A stretch of 8,598 nucleotides of DNA from Acidobacteriota bacterium (GTDB taxonomy: Bacteria; Acidobacteriota; Vicinamibacteria; Vicinamibacterales; Vicinamibacteraceae): assembly GCA_023429845.1 (NCBI GenBank), contig JAEZCY010000144.1, positions 1 to 8,598 of the forward strand. The letters are read 5' to 3'. The position numbers and the translations under genes are program-made. A model generated the notes under the pieces. That model was not told the DNA's origin. It did no database searches and worked only from the letters and a program-made list of their open reading frames with translations. Shown here one piece after another: positions 1 to 5,595 of this stretch; position 1 is the stretch's first letter, and the number at the start of each line of letters is the position of its first letter.

Positions 1-42
1 TTTGCCGCGTCCCTTCCCCACACCCCCAGCTAGCAGGGCGCC

Positions 43-441
43 GTGCTCGGCGAGGTCGACCGCTTCCTCGACGAATGGCACGCGCACCGGGTGCCGCTCG
101 ACTGCGCTCGCGACCTCAGGTACGACCAGTTCCTTCTCATCGGTGTGGATGAGGAGGCGGCCGGCGTGTCCGGCTGCTCGGTAGACAGCCTCGTGCGCAC
201 CATGAAGGCGCTGGGGCGCCAGCTCGGCGCGGAACTCGTCGATCACGCCTCGGTCTTCTATCGTGATGCGGACGCCGTGCGTCGGGTGTCTCGCGAGGTA
301 TTCGCGGATGCCGTGTCGCGAGGCGAGGTCACGCCCGACACCACCGTGTTCGACGGCACCGTCACGACGACCGGCGCACTCAGAGCCGGACGGTGGGAAG
401 CCCCGGCTCACGCGACCTGGCACGGCCGCGCCTTCTTCTAG
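43..441 (+). CDS. Small uncharacterised protein, N-terminus interrupted or missing
   Basis: I recall this as a family of roughly 145-150 residue proteins seen in Bacteroidetes and Acidobacteria. Some are labelled 'ABC transporter ATPase', but there is no Walker A or B motif here and the function is unknown. Visible family-like features are the WHAHRVPL segment (residues 12-19), RYDQFLLIGVDE (26-37), SGCSVDSL (43-50), VFYRD (71-75), TPDTTVFD (97-104) and the C-terminal RAGRWEAPA...WHGR (114-129). The GTG at 43 is the first start after an in-frame TAG at 31-33, with a weak CAGGG four bases upstream. It gives 132 residues, shorter than the family. The frame before the TAG (FAASLPHTPS, then QGAV after it) still resembles the family N-terminus, so the gene may have a nonsense mutation or a sequence error near a contig edge, and the true start probably lies left of the window. 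The CDF transporter gene follows 5 nt after the stop. Confidence 0.6.
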   Translation: MLGEVDRFLDEWHAHRVPLDCARDLRYDQFLLIGVDEEAAGVSGCSVDSLVRTMKALGRQLGAELVDHASVFYRDADAVRRVSREVFADAVSRGEVTPDTTVFDGTVTTTGALRAGRWEAPAHATWHGRAFF

Positions 442-446
442 CGCAG

Positions 447-1367
447 GTGGACGCCACGGGAGCGACGACGGCGCCCCAGCCCGCGGCCGACGACTGGCGC
501 GCCGGGCAGCGCCTCGCCGCGGTCAGCGTCGGCGTGAACACCTGCCTCGCTGCCGCTGCGCTCATCGTCGGGCGCACCGGGCAGTCCCTGACGGTCGTCG
601 CCGCCGGGATCGAGTTCGCGGCCGACGTCGTGGCCTCGCTCGCCGTGCTGGCCGGGTTCTGGTTCGCTTCGCGGCCTCCCGACAGCAACCATCCCTATGG
701 CCACGGGCGGGCCGAGACGCTCACCGGCCTGCTGATCGGCCTGGCGCTGTTCGTCATCGGTGCGTCGATTGCCATCCACGCCGTCCGCGACATGGCGGCG
801 GTCCATCCCGTCCCGGCGGCGTACACGCTGTGGCCCCTCGCCGTCGCGCTGACCGCCAAGGGCGCGTTGATGTTCTTCAAGGTCCGCGTGAGCCGCCGCA
901 CGGGGAGCCAGGCGCTCCTCGCGGACGCCTGGAACGACAGCGTCGACGTCCTCTCGTCGCTGGCGGCGATCGTGGCGCTCGGCCTGACCCTCTACGATGC
1001 CGACACGTTCCGCGCCGCCGATCGTGTCGGCGCGCTGCTCGTGGGCGTCTTCGTCATCGTCGCCGGGCTCGGAGTGGTGCGGTCCACCTCCCAGGACCTG
1101 CTCGACACGATGCCTCCCGATACGCTTCTCGACGACGTGCGCGTGGTCGCGTGCGCAGTGGATGGCGTCCGCGGCGTGGAGAAGCTGCTCGGTCGCAAGA
1201 CCGGCCTGCAGTACCACGTCGATTTGCATCTGGAGGTCGACGGATGGATCTCGGTGGACGAGGGGCACGCCATCGCGACGCGAGTGCGGGAGCGGATACG
1301 GGAGGACGTGCGCGCGGTCAGTGACGTGCTCGTCCACGTGGAACCGGCCGATCTCGGCACGCGTTGA
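447..1367 (+). CDS. Cation diffusion facilitator (CDF) family metal transporter
   Basis: This is a probable inner-membrane divalent metal efflux transporter, working as a proton-coupled dimer as known for the CDF family. With the GTG at 447 it has 306 residues, normal for the family. It has about six hydrophobic segments over residues 20-225 and the family signature HPYGHGRAE at 82-90, after TM2. It ends in a soluble ferredoxin-like domain (about 226-306) with the usual YHVDLHLEVDG...SVDEGHAIA pattern. The metal-site positions are unusual: TM2 reads E56-x3-D60 and TM5 reads N163-x3-D167, where well-studied members have D/H-x3-D. The metal therefore cannot be named. I chose GTG 447, just after the preceding stop at 441; the in-frame GTG at 393 would add 18 non-hydrophobic residues and overlap the upstream gene by 49 nt. 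No clear Shine-Dalgarno is seen, so it probably relies on coupling to the upstream gene. The 33-nt gap to the convergent hydrolase is too short to hold another gene. Confidence 0.88.
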   Translation: MDATGATTAPQPAADDWRAGQRLAAVSVGVNTCLAAAALIVGRTGQSLTVVAAGIEFAADVVASLAVLAGFWFASRPPDSNHPYGHGRAETLTGLLIGLALFVIGASIAIHAVRDMAAVHPVPAAYTLWPLAVALTAKGALMFFKVRVSRRTGSQALLADAWNDSVDVLSSLAAIVALGLTLYDADTFRAADRVGALLVGVFVIVAGLGVVRSTSQDLLDTMPPDTLLDDVRVVACAVDGVRGVEKLLGRKTGLQYHVDLHLEVDGWISVDEGHAIATRVRERIREDVRAVSDVLVHVEPADLGTR

Positions 1368-1400
1368 GTCCGGCCCGGTTCGCCGCGGTCCGGCCCCGCG

Positions 1401-2252
1401 TCAGCGTTGGTCGAAGACGTCGTCGAAGAACTGGCGGAGCGCACCGGTGTAGGTCGGTTCGTTCACCTCGTTCGGACGGACGTGGCCGCCCGACAACGCG
1501 ACGAGGCGCTTGGGCTCGCGCGCCGCCTGCAGCAACCGTTCACCATGCGCGAACGGGATGATCTCGTCGTCTCGTGCGTGCAGCAGGAGCAGCGCGCTGC
1601 CGACGTGCGCGATGCGATCGCGCGAGGCGAACGGATTGCGGATCATCAGCCGGATCGGCAGCCACGGGTACAGTTCGCGCGCCCGGTCGTCCACGCCCGT
1701 GAAGCCCCCCTCGAGGATCAGCGCCCGTTCGTCGACGGCACTCGCCAGATGCGTGGCGACGCCCGACCCGAGCGACCAGCCATACACCGCGACACGGTCG
1801 GCGGGCACGCCGGCACCGCGGACCCAATCCCACGCAGCGCGCGCCGCGGCGGCGGCCTTCGCTTCGGACGCGGTGCCCCCCAGCGCCCCGAAGCCGGGGT
1901 ATTCGGGGGCCAGCACACTGAGGCCGAGGTCGTGCAGTTGGCGATACCGGGTGACGTTTGCGGGAGTGCTTACGTTCGCACCGTTGCCGTGCAGGAAGAT
2001 GACCCACGGTGCGGACGCGTCCTCGTGTCGCATCACCCACAGCAGCGCAGGGGCGTCGCCAGCCGCCACGCCCGAGACCTGTTCGAGGCGCGACGCCACG
2101 TCGGAAGGCACCGGGTGCTGCGTGCGGCTGGTCTTGAAGACGAGCGCCTCTTCGCTGGCCATGAACCACGCGACGATCGTGGCGTATGCGAGGACGGTGG
2201 CGACGATCGCGCCGACGAGTGCCCAGCGGAGCAGGCGGCGAGGGTGCATCAT
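1401..2252 (-). CDS. Membrane-anchored alpha/beta hydrolase
   Basis: A serine hydrolase of the alpha/beta fold, resembling the Bem46/ABHD13-type group (recalled). The substrate cannot be told from sequence. Of 283 residues, 5-31 form one hydrophobic N-terminal segment (uncleaved anchor or signal peptide), so the catalytic domain probably faces the periplasm. The oxyanion region is HGNG (88-91). The nucleophile elbow is GWSLGSG with Ser160. The acid is Asp228 or Asp229 in ARDDEIIP, and the catalytic base is probably His257 in GGHVRPNE. The triad and fold order look complete. The start is ATG 2252, with a second ATG directly after it at 2249; neither has a clear Shine-Dalgarno. The start lies 10 nt after the stop of the PEGA-domain gene, so the two are very likely co-transcribed. 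The 3' end converges on the CDF transporter gene. Confidence 0.9.
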   Translation of the reverse strand: MMHPRRLLRWALVGAIVATVLAYATIVAWFMASEEALVFKTSRTQHPVPSDVASRLEQVSGVAAGDAPALLWVMRHEDASAPWVIFLHGNGANVSTPANVTRYRQLHDLGLSVLAPEYPGFGALGGTASEAKAAAAARAAWDWVRGAGVPADRVAVYGWSLGSGVATHLASAVDERALILEGGFTGVDDRARELYPWLPIRLMIRNPFASRDRIAHVGSALLLLHARDDEIIPFAHGERLLQAAREPKRLVALSGGHVRPNEVNEPTYTGALRQFFDDVFDQR

Positions 2253-2262
2253 CGACGGCCGG

Positions 2263-3267
2263 TTACGGCGTCGTGACGTGCAGCGTCGTCAGCTGGTTGG
2301 CGGTGATGTCCACCTTCCGCGCCAGTCCGCCGACGAGCACGTCGTGTCGTCCCGGCCGGAGTTGGCCGATGGTCACGGGCGTGACGCCGCGCTCCCGTCC
2401 CTCCATCGTGACGGGAAGGCCAGACGGCGTGCTCTGGATGACGACGCCTCCGCGCGTGGCGGAGATGCCGGCATTGCCCGCCGCGGGGGCTGGGGCGAGC
2501 GGGCTCGCCGTCGGCGCCGGTTGCCCCTGCACCGGTGTGGCGGTCCGCTGCGGTGAGCCCGGTGGGGCCGCAGACGTGGGCGTGATGGCCGACGTCGGCG
2601 CGTCATCGGCAGCGGCATCGGGCGCCATGGTGCCGAGCGGCAGGAGTACGACCGTGCTCGAGCCTTCGATGGTCACCGGATGCGCCGCGGCATCGGCGCC
2701 GATCTGCACCTGATAGTCGCCAGGCGAGAGAGCATGCGCCAGCGGGGCGGTGCCGATGCGGGCGCCGTCGACCCGCACCTGGGCTCCCTCAGGGCCGTCC
2801 ACGCGGAGGTGACCCGTCGCGGACGCGGCGCCCGGCCGATCCTGCTGGAGGTACCAGATGTACGCGGCCTGTCCGAGCGTGGCCGCCAGCAGCACCACCA
2901 GAGCCATCGGCAACCACCTGCCGGCGGTTGGTGCGTCCTGTGCGCCCTGGCGCAGTCGAAGCTCGCTCCAGCCTGGCCGCGAGAAGTCAGGCGAACCCTC
3001 GACGTGGGCCGCCTGCGCCGAGACGCCCACTGCGGAGACCTGAGGACCCGTCGGCGACGACCGATCCGTTGCCGCCACGTCGACGACGTCGTAGCTTTTC
3101 AGTTCTCGTTCGGGTGGAGGCCAGGTCATTCCGGCCGACGCGGGGGCGGCGGCTTTCTCTGCACGCATCGCGTGCGTGCGCTTGAGCAGGGCCTCGAGAC
3201 GGGCGCTGATCTCCTCTGGTGTGGGGTTTCCCGAGGGCACGTCACCCGGGCGTTCTGGTTCCGTCAC
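2263..3267 (-). CDS. Single-pass membrane protein with two PEGA domains
   Basis: A 334-residue protein with no enzymatic motif. Residues 1-117 are hydrophilic and likely cytoplasmic, with a short helical stretch PEEISARLEALLKRTHAMRAEK at 17-38. One transmembrane helix spans about 118-138 (PMALVVLLAATLGQAAYIWYL). The rest is likely outside the inner membrane: a first PEGA-like domain at about 152-210 (HLRVDGPEGAQVRVDG, then LSPGDYQVQI), a Pro/Ala/Thr-rich linker at about 212-265, and a second PEGA-like domain at about 272-332 (GVVIQSTPSGLPVTMEG, then LRPGRHDVLV). PEGA domains are small beta domains found in surface proteins and at the C-termini of some kinases; their role is usually structural or binding. 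GTG 3267 is the first start in the frame. It has no well-placed Shine-Dalgarno but a promoter-like sequence immediately upstream, consistent with a leaderless mRNA. It is first in a two-gene unit with the hydrolase. The function is unknown; pairing with a hydrolase suggests a shared envelope role, but this is inference. Confidence 0.85.
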   Translation of the reverse strand: MTEPERPGDVPSGNPTPEEISARLEALLKRTHAMRAEKAAAPASAGMTWPPPERELKSYDVVDVAATDRSSPTGPQVSAVGVSAQAAHVEGSPDFSRPGWSELRLRQGAQDAPTAGRWLPMALVVLLAATLGQAAYIWYLQQDRPGAASATGHLRVDGPEGAQVRVDGARIGTAPLAHALSPGDYQVQIGADAAAHPVTIEGSSTVVLLPLGTMAPDAAADDAPTSAITPTSAAPPGSPQRTATPVQGQPAPTASPLAPAPAAGNAGISATRGGVVIQSTPSGLPVTMEGRERGVTPVTIGQLRPGRHDVLVGGLARKVDITANQLTTLHVTTP

Positions 3268-3273
3268 CCCGGG

Positions 3274-3302
3274 TTTGTATCCTACTGATTACGCAGCGTC
3301 AA
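3274..3302 (-). promoter_or_regulatory. Candidate sigma-70 promoter of the PEGA/hydrolase unit
   Basis: On the minus strand TTGACG (plus 3297-3302; 5 of 6 to the -35 consensus) is followed after 17 nt by TACAAA (plus 3274-3279; 4 of 6 to the -10 consensus). The -10 ends 6 nt before the GTG at 3267, so counting seven bases from its last base puts +1 on the G of that GTG. This predicts a leaderless transcript and fits the lack of a close ribosome binding site; the only AGGA is about 12 nt upstream of the start and would lie outside the RNA. Predicted by eye only. Confidence 0.45.
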
Positions 3303-3355
3303 CCGCACCGGACGCTTCCGACGTGCATCTGGCGGTTGGCCGGCGTTCGAGGGAC

Positions 3356-3361
3356 AGGAGG
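3356..3361 (+). promoter_or_regulatory. Shine-Dalgarno AGGAGG for the M48 protease
   Basis: A perfect AGGAGG lies 11 nt before ATG 3373. It favours that start, or the ATG two codons later at 3379 which also has GAGG 8 nt upstream, over the ATG at 3403 that directly precedes the signal sequence. The 105-nt divergent region 3268-3372 otherwise shows no clear plus-strand promoter. Confidence 0.6.
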
Positions 3362-3372
3362 CAGGCGAGGCG

Positions 3373-4239
3373 ATGGCAATGAGTTTGCAAAATGCAAGGG
3401 GCATGAACCGGCTCACGTCCTGGACGAGACACACCGGCGCCCTGACCCTCACCATGGCGATCGGGTCGGCGAGTGTCGCGGCCTTCCAACTCGTGTCGGT
3501 GCGCGACGAGATCGCCATCGGGCAGCAGGCGCAGGAGGAAATCCGGAAGCAGACGCCTCAGGTGCCCGACGCGCAGGTGCGTGGGTACGTCGCAGCGCTC
3601 GGCAAGCAGCTGGCGGTGCATGCGTCTGGCGCAGAGTACCCCTACAGCTTCTCGACGGCCGACTATCGCGAGCTGAACGCGTTCGCGCTTCCGGGCGGTC
3701 CGGTCTGGATCAACCGCGGCATCCTGGTCGAGGCCGGCAACGAGGCGCAGGTCGCCGGCGTGATGGCGCACGAGATCGCGCACGTAGCGCAACGGCACTC
3801 GGCCCAGCAGATCACGAAGGGCACCGTGGCCAACGGCCTGCTCGGTCTGCTCGGCGCCGTGCTGGGGAACGACGGCGGCGCGGGCGCGGCGGCGGCGCGC
3901 ATCGCCGCCGGAGTAACGGCCAACTCCTTCATGCTCAAGTTCTCGCGCGACGATGAGCGCGAGGCCGATGAGGAAGGCGTGCGCATCATGCAGCGAGCCG
4001 GCTTCGACACGCGCGGCATGCTGGAGTTCATGCAGGTGCTCGCGCAGCAGTCAGGGCGCTCCGGCGGTGCTGCGGAGTTCCTGTCCACCCACCCGGCCCC
4101 TGCCAGCCGGGTGCGCGAACTCGAGCAACTCGTGGCGCAGAGCGGGGGCGGCGGGCGCCGCACCAGCGAAGCATTCACGGCGATGAAGCGCCGCCTGGCG
4201 CAGTTGCCGCCGGCGCAAGCGATGCCCCGGGGGAATTGA
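3373..4239 (+). CDS. Exported M48-family zinc metalloprotease
   Basis: A peptidase of family M48 resembling the catalytic part of BepA/YfgC and LoiP, enzymes that act on envelope proteins in the periplasm. Of 288 residues, about 11-38 form an N-terminal signal-like segment (basic MNRLTSWTRH, then a hydrophobic GALTLTMAIGSASVAA), so export or lipid-free membrane tethering is likely. There is no lipobox cysteine. The zinc motif is HEIAH (His133, Glu134, His137), followed by VAQRH. The third ligand is probably Glu197 in DDEREADEEG. FLSTHPAPASR (236-246), a conserved M48 substrate-cleft motif, is also present. Residues 150-190 are Gly/Ala-rich and hydrophobic, as usual between the two metal motifs. 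The TPR domain of BepA is absent, so it is a short single-domain form. The start is ATG 3373 by its AGGAGG. It is divergent from the PEGA gene and convergent with gltS. Confidence 0.9.
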   Translation: MAMSLQNARGMNRLTSWTRHTGALTLTMAIGSASVAAFQLVSVRDEIAIGQQAQEEIRKQTPQVPDAQVRGYVAALGKQLAVHASGAEYPYSFSTADYRELNAFALPGGPVWINRGILVEAGNEAQVAGVMAHEIAHVAQRHSAQQITKGTVANGLLGLLGAVLGNDGGAGAAAARIAAGVTANSFMLKFSRDDEREADEEGVRIMQRAGFDTRGMLEFMQVLAQQSGRSGGAAEFLSTHPAPASRVRELEQLVAQSGGGGRRTSEAFTAMKRRLAQLPPAQAMPRGN

Positions 4240-4245
4240 GAGCCG

Positions 4246-4303
4246 GTCGGCCTTGGTCGTTCGGCCTTCGGCCTTCGACACGCGCCTCCGAACGACGGCC
4301 GAC
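4246..4303. terminator. Inverted repeat between convergent genes, possible bidirectional terminator
   Basis: The left arm is GTCGGCC (4246-4252) plus GTCGTTCGG (4256-4264), separated by a TTG bulge. It is fully complementary to the right arm CCGAACGAC (4288-4296) plus GGCCGAC (4297-4303). That is 16 base pairs around a 23-nt loop. A smaller hairpin, GGCC-TTC-GGCC (4263-4273), can form instead. It sits 6 nt after the protease stop and 26 nt from the gltS stop, in the 90-nt gap where both transcripts must end. There is no U-tract on either side, so it is not a classical intrinsic terminator; it could still block read-through or protect 3' ends. Confidence 0.45.
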
Positions 4304-4329
4304 GGACGCATGCCGATGGCCGCCTGCTT

Positions 4330-5559
4330 TCACCTGTACACGTTGAGGAACGCGGTGATCACCGCGTTGTTGACCACGTCGATGAAGAAGGCGCCCACCA
4401 TCGGCACCACGAGGAACGCGCGCGGCGCCACGCCGTAGCGCTCGGCGAGCGCCTCCATGTTGGCCATCGCGTTGGCCGTCGTGCCGAGCATGAAACCGAT
4501 GAAGCCGCTGGACATCACGGCAGCATCGTAGTCGCGGCCCATCAGGCGGAAGATGATCGGCGGCGCGACGATCGCCACAAACAGCACCTGTACGATCAAC
4601 AGCGCGGCCAGCGGCAAGGCGAGCCCGGCCAACTGCCACAGCTTCAGGGTCATCAAGGCGATCACCAGGAAGAAGGCGAGGGCCACGGTGCCGAGGTCAT
4701 CGATGATGCCCTGCGAGATCCCGAGCCAGCCGGTCGCTTCATCGAGGTTGCGAAGCACGATGGCCACGAACATCGCGCCGATGTAGGCCGGCAGCACCAC
4801 GTTCTGCGCCGTCAGCCACGCACTGATGCCCGAGCCGACCCACATGGCGAAGAGGAGGAGTGCCGTCGCCTTCATCAGGGCATAGGCCTCGCGATCCTCA
4901 CCGACGGGCGCTCGGCTCGTGCCGGGCAACTCCGCCTCGACGACGGGCTGCGCCACCGGTGGCGCGCCCGTCACGTCGCGGACGATCGACGCGCGGTGCA
5001 GCCGTCGCTCGACGAGCCATGTGCCGACGGGCCCGCCGAGCAGACCGCCGGCCACGATCCCGGCCATCGCTGCGGCCACGGCGACGGTCTCTGCCCCGGC
5101 AACTCCGGCCTGTTCGAAGAGCGGCGCGAAGGCCAGGCCGGTCGCGGGTCCGCCGGCGAGGGTCACCGATCCGGCGAGCACGCCGAACAGCGGTGGCTGC
5201 CCGAGGAGCTTGGCTGCGAACACGCCAATCACGTTCTGCAGCACGGTGAAGATCGACGACGCAGCGAGGAAGAGCACCACCTGTGGTCCGCCGCGCTTGA
5301 GGAGCCCGAAGCTCGCTCCGAAGCCGACGCTGGTGAAGAAGGCAATCATCAGCGGGTTGCGCAGCATGTCGTCGAAGACGAATGGTTCCTGGCCGCGCAG
5401 GTGTCCGACCGTCATCACGATCGATACGAGCAGGCCGCCGACCACCGGCGCCGGGATGTTCAGCCGGGCGAGCCAGCCGATGCGCTGACGGATCGCGTAG
5501 CCGGCAAAGAGCACGACGCCCGCGAAAGCCAGCGTATGGATGGCGTTGATCGTGAACAC
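4330..5559 (-). CDS. gltS: Sodium/glutamate symporter, GltS type (ESS family)
   Basis: An inner-membrane secondary transporter that imports glutamate with sodium ions. From GTG 5559 it has 409 residues, close to the 401 of E. coli GltS, and aligns with it from end to end by eye. Shared stretches include IPAPVVGGLL (35-44), RNPLMIAFFTSVG (67-79), the GltS 'GSxTLxGG' re-entrant loop as AGSVTLAGGPATG (129-141), ALMTLKLWQLAGLALP (301-316), MGRDYDAAV (340-348) and the near-identical AFLVVPMVGAFFIDVVNNAVI (381-401). A hydrophilic loop at about 184-228 links the two halves. The first loop has GGPATG where E. coli has GGHGTG. The second reads GFIGFMLGTTANAMANM (352-368) where E. coli has GHCGFGLGATPTAIANM, so substrate choice may differ. 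The frame stays open for 259 codons upstream, antisense to the phospholipase gene, but that part has no family likeness. There is no Shine-Dalgarno; a -10-like TATCAT ends 6 nt before the GTG. Confidence 0.9.
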   Translation of the reverse strand: MFTINAIHTLAFAGVVLFAGYAIRQRIGWLARLNIPAPVVGGLLVSIVMTVGHLRGQEPFVFDDMLRNPLMIAFFTSVGFGASFGLLKRGGPQVVLFLAASSIFTVLQNVIGVFAAKLLGQPPLFGVLAGSVTLAGGPATGLAFAPLFEQAGVAGAETVAVAAAMAGIVAGGLLGGPVGTWLVERRLHRASIVRDVTGAPPVAQPVVEAELPGTSRAPVGEDREAYALMKATALLLFAMWVGSGISAWLTAQNVVLPAYIGAMFVAIVLRNLDEATGWLGISQGIIDDLGTVALAFFLVIALMTLKLWQLAGLALPLAALLIVQVLFVAIVAPPIIFRLMGRDYDAAVMSSGFIGFMLGTTANAMANMEALAERYGVAPRAFLVVPMVGAFFIDVVNNAVITAFLNVYR

Positions 5560-5565
5560 GCGGGG

Positions 5566-5571
5566 ATGATA
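5566..5571 (-). promoter_or_regulatory. Candidate -10 element of gltS, leaderless geometry
   Basis: On the minus strand TATCAT (5 of 6 to TATAAT) ends 6 nt before the GTG at 5559, placing the predicted +1 on the first base of the start codon. No good -35 hexamer is seen at 16-18 nt spacing. The geometry is identical to that in front of the PEGA gene. Confidence 0.4.
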
Positions 5572-5595
5572 CACAAGCCGCTGACGGTTGCCCCG

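Noticed and set aside
438..1337. 299-codon open frame on the minus strand, antisense to the CDF gene
   Set aside because: Its translation is Arg/His/Asp-rich with no domain or membrane pattern, and the plus-strand frame has full CDF signatures. Long antisense frames are expected at this G+C content.
1368..1400. Direct repeat GTCCGGCCC at 1368-1376 and 1389-1397 in the gap between the convergent CDF and hydrolase genes, and a possible small CGG-TTCG-CCG hairpin
   Set aside because: The stem has only three good pairs before mismatches, and there is no U-tract. It is too weak to call a terminator.
1407..2276. 289-codon plus-strand frame covering the whole hydrolase gene
   Set aside because: Composition is Arg-rich and low in recognisable motifs. 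The minus strand encodes a complete catalytic triad in order, so this is a shadow.
1510..2556. 348-codon plus-strand frame across the hydrolase/PEGA junction
   Set aside because: It spans two well-supported minus-strand genes and is Ser/Arg/Ala-rich without any motif.
4996..5565. 190-codon upstream extension of the phospholipase D frame
   Set aside because: It is antisense to gltS, and its His/Glu/Arg-rich translation has no family likeness. It is openness caused by high G+C.
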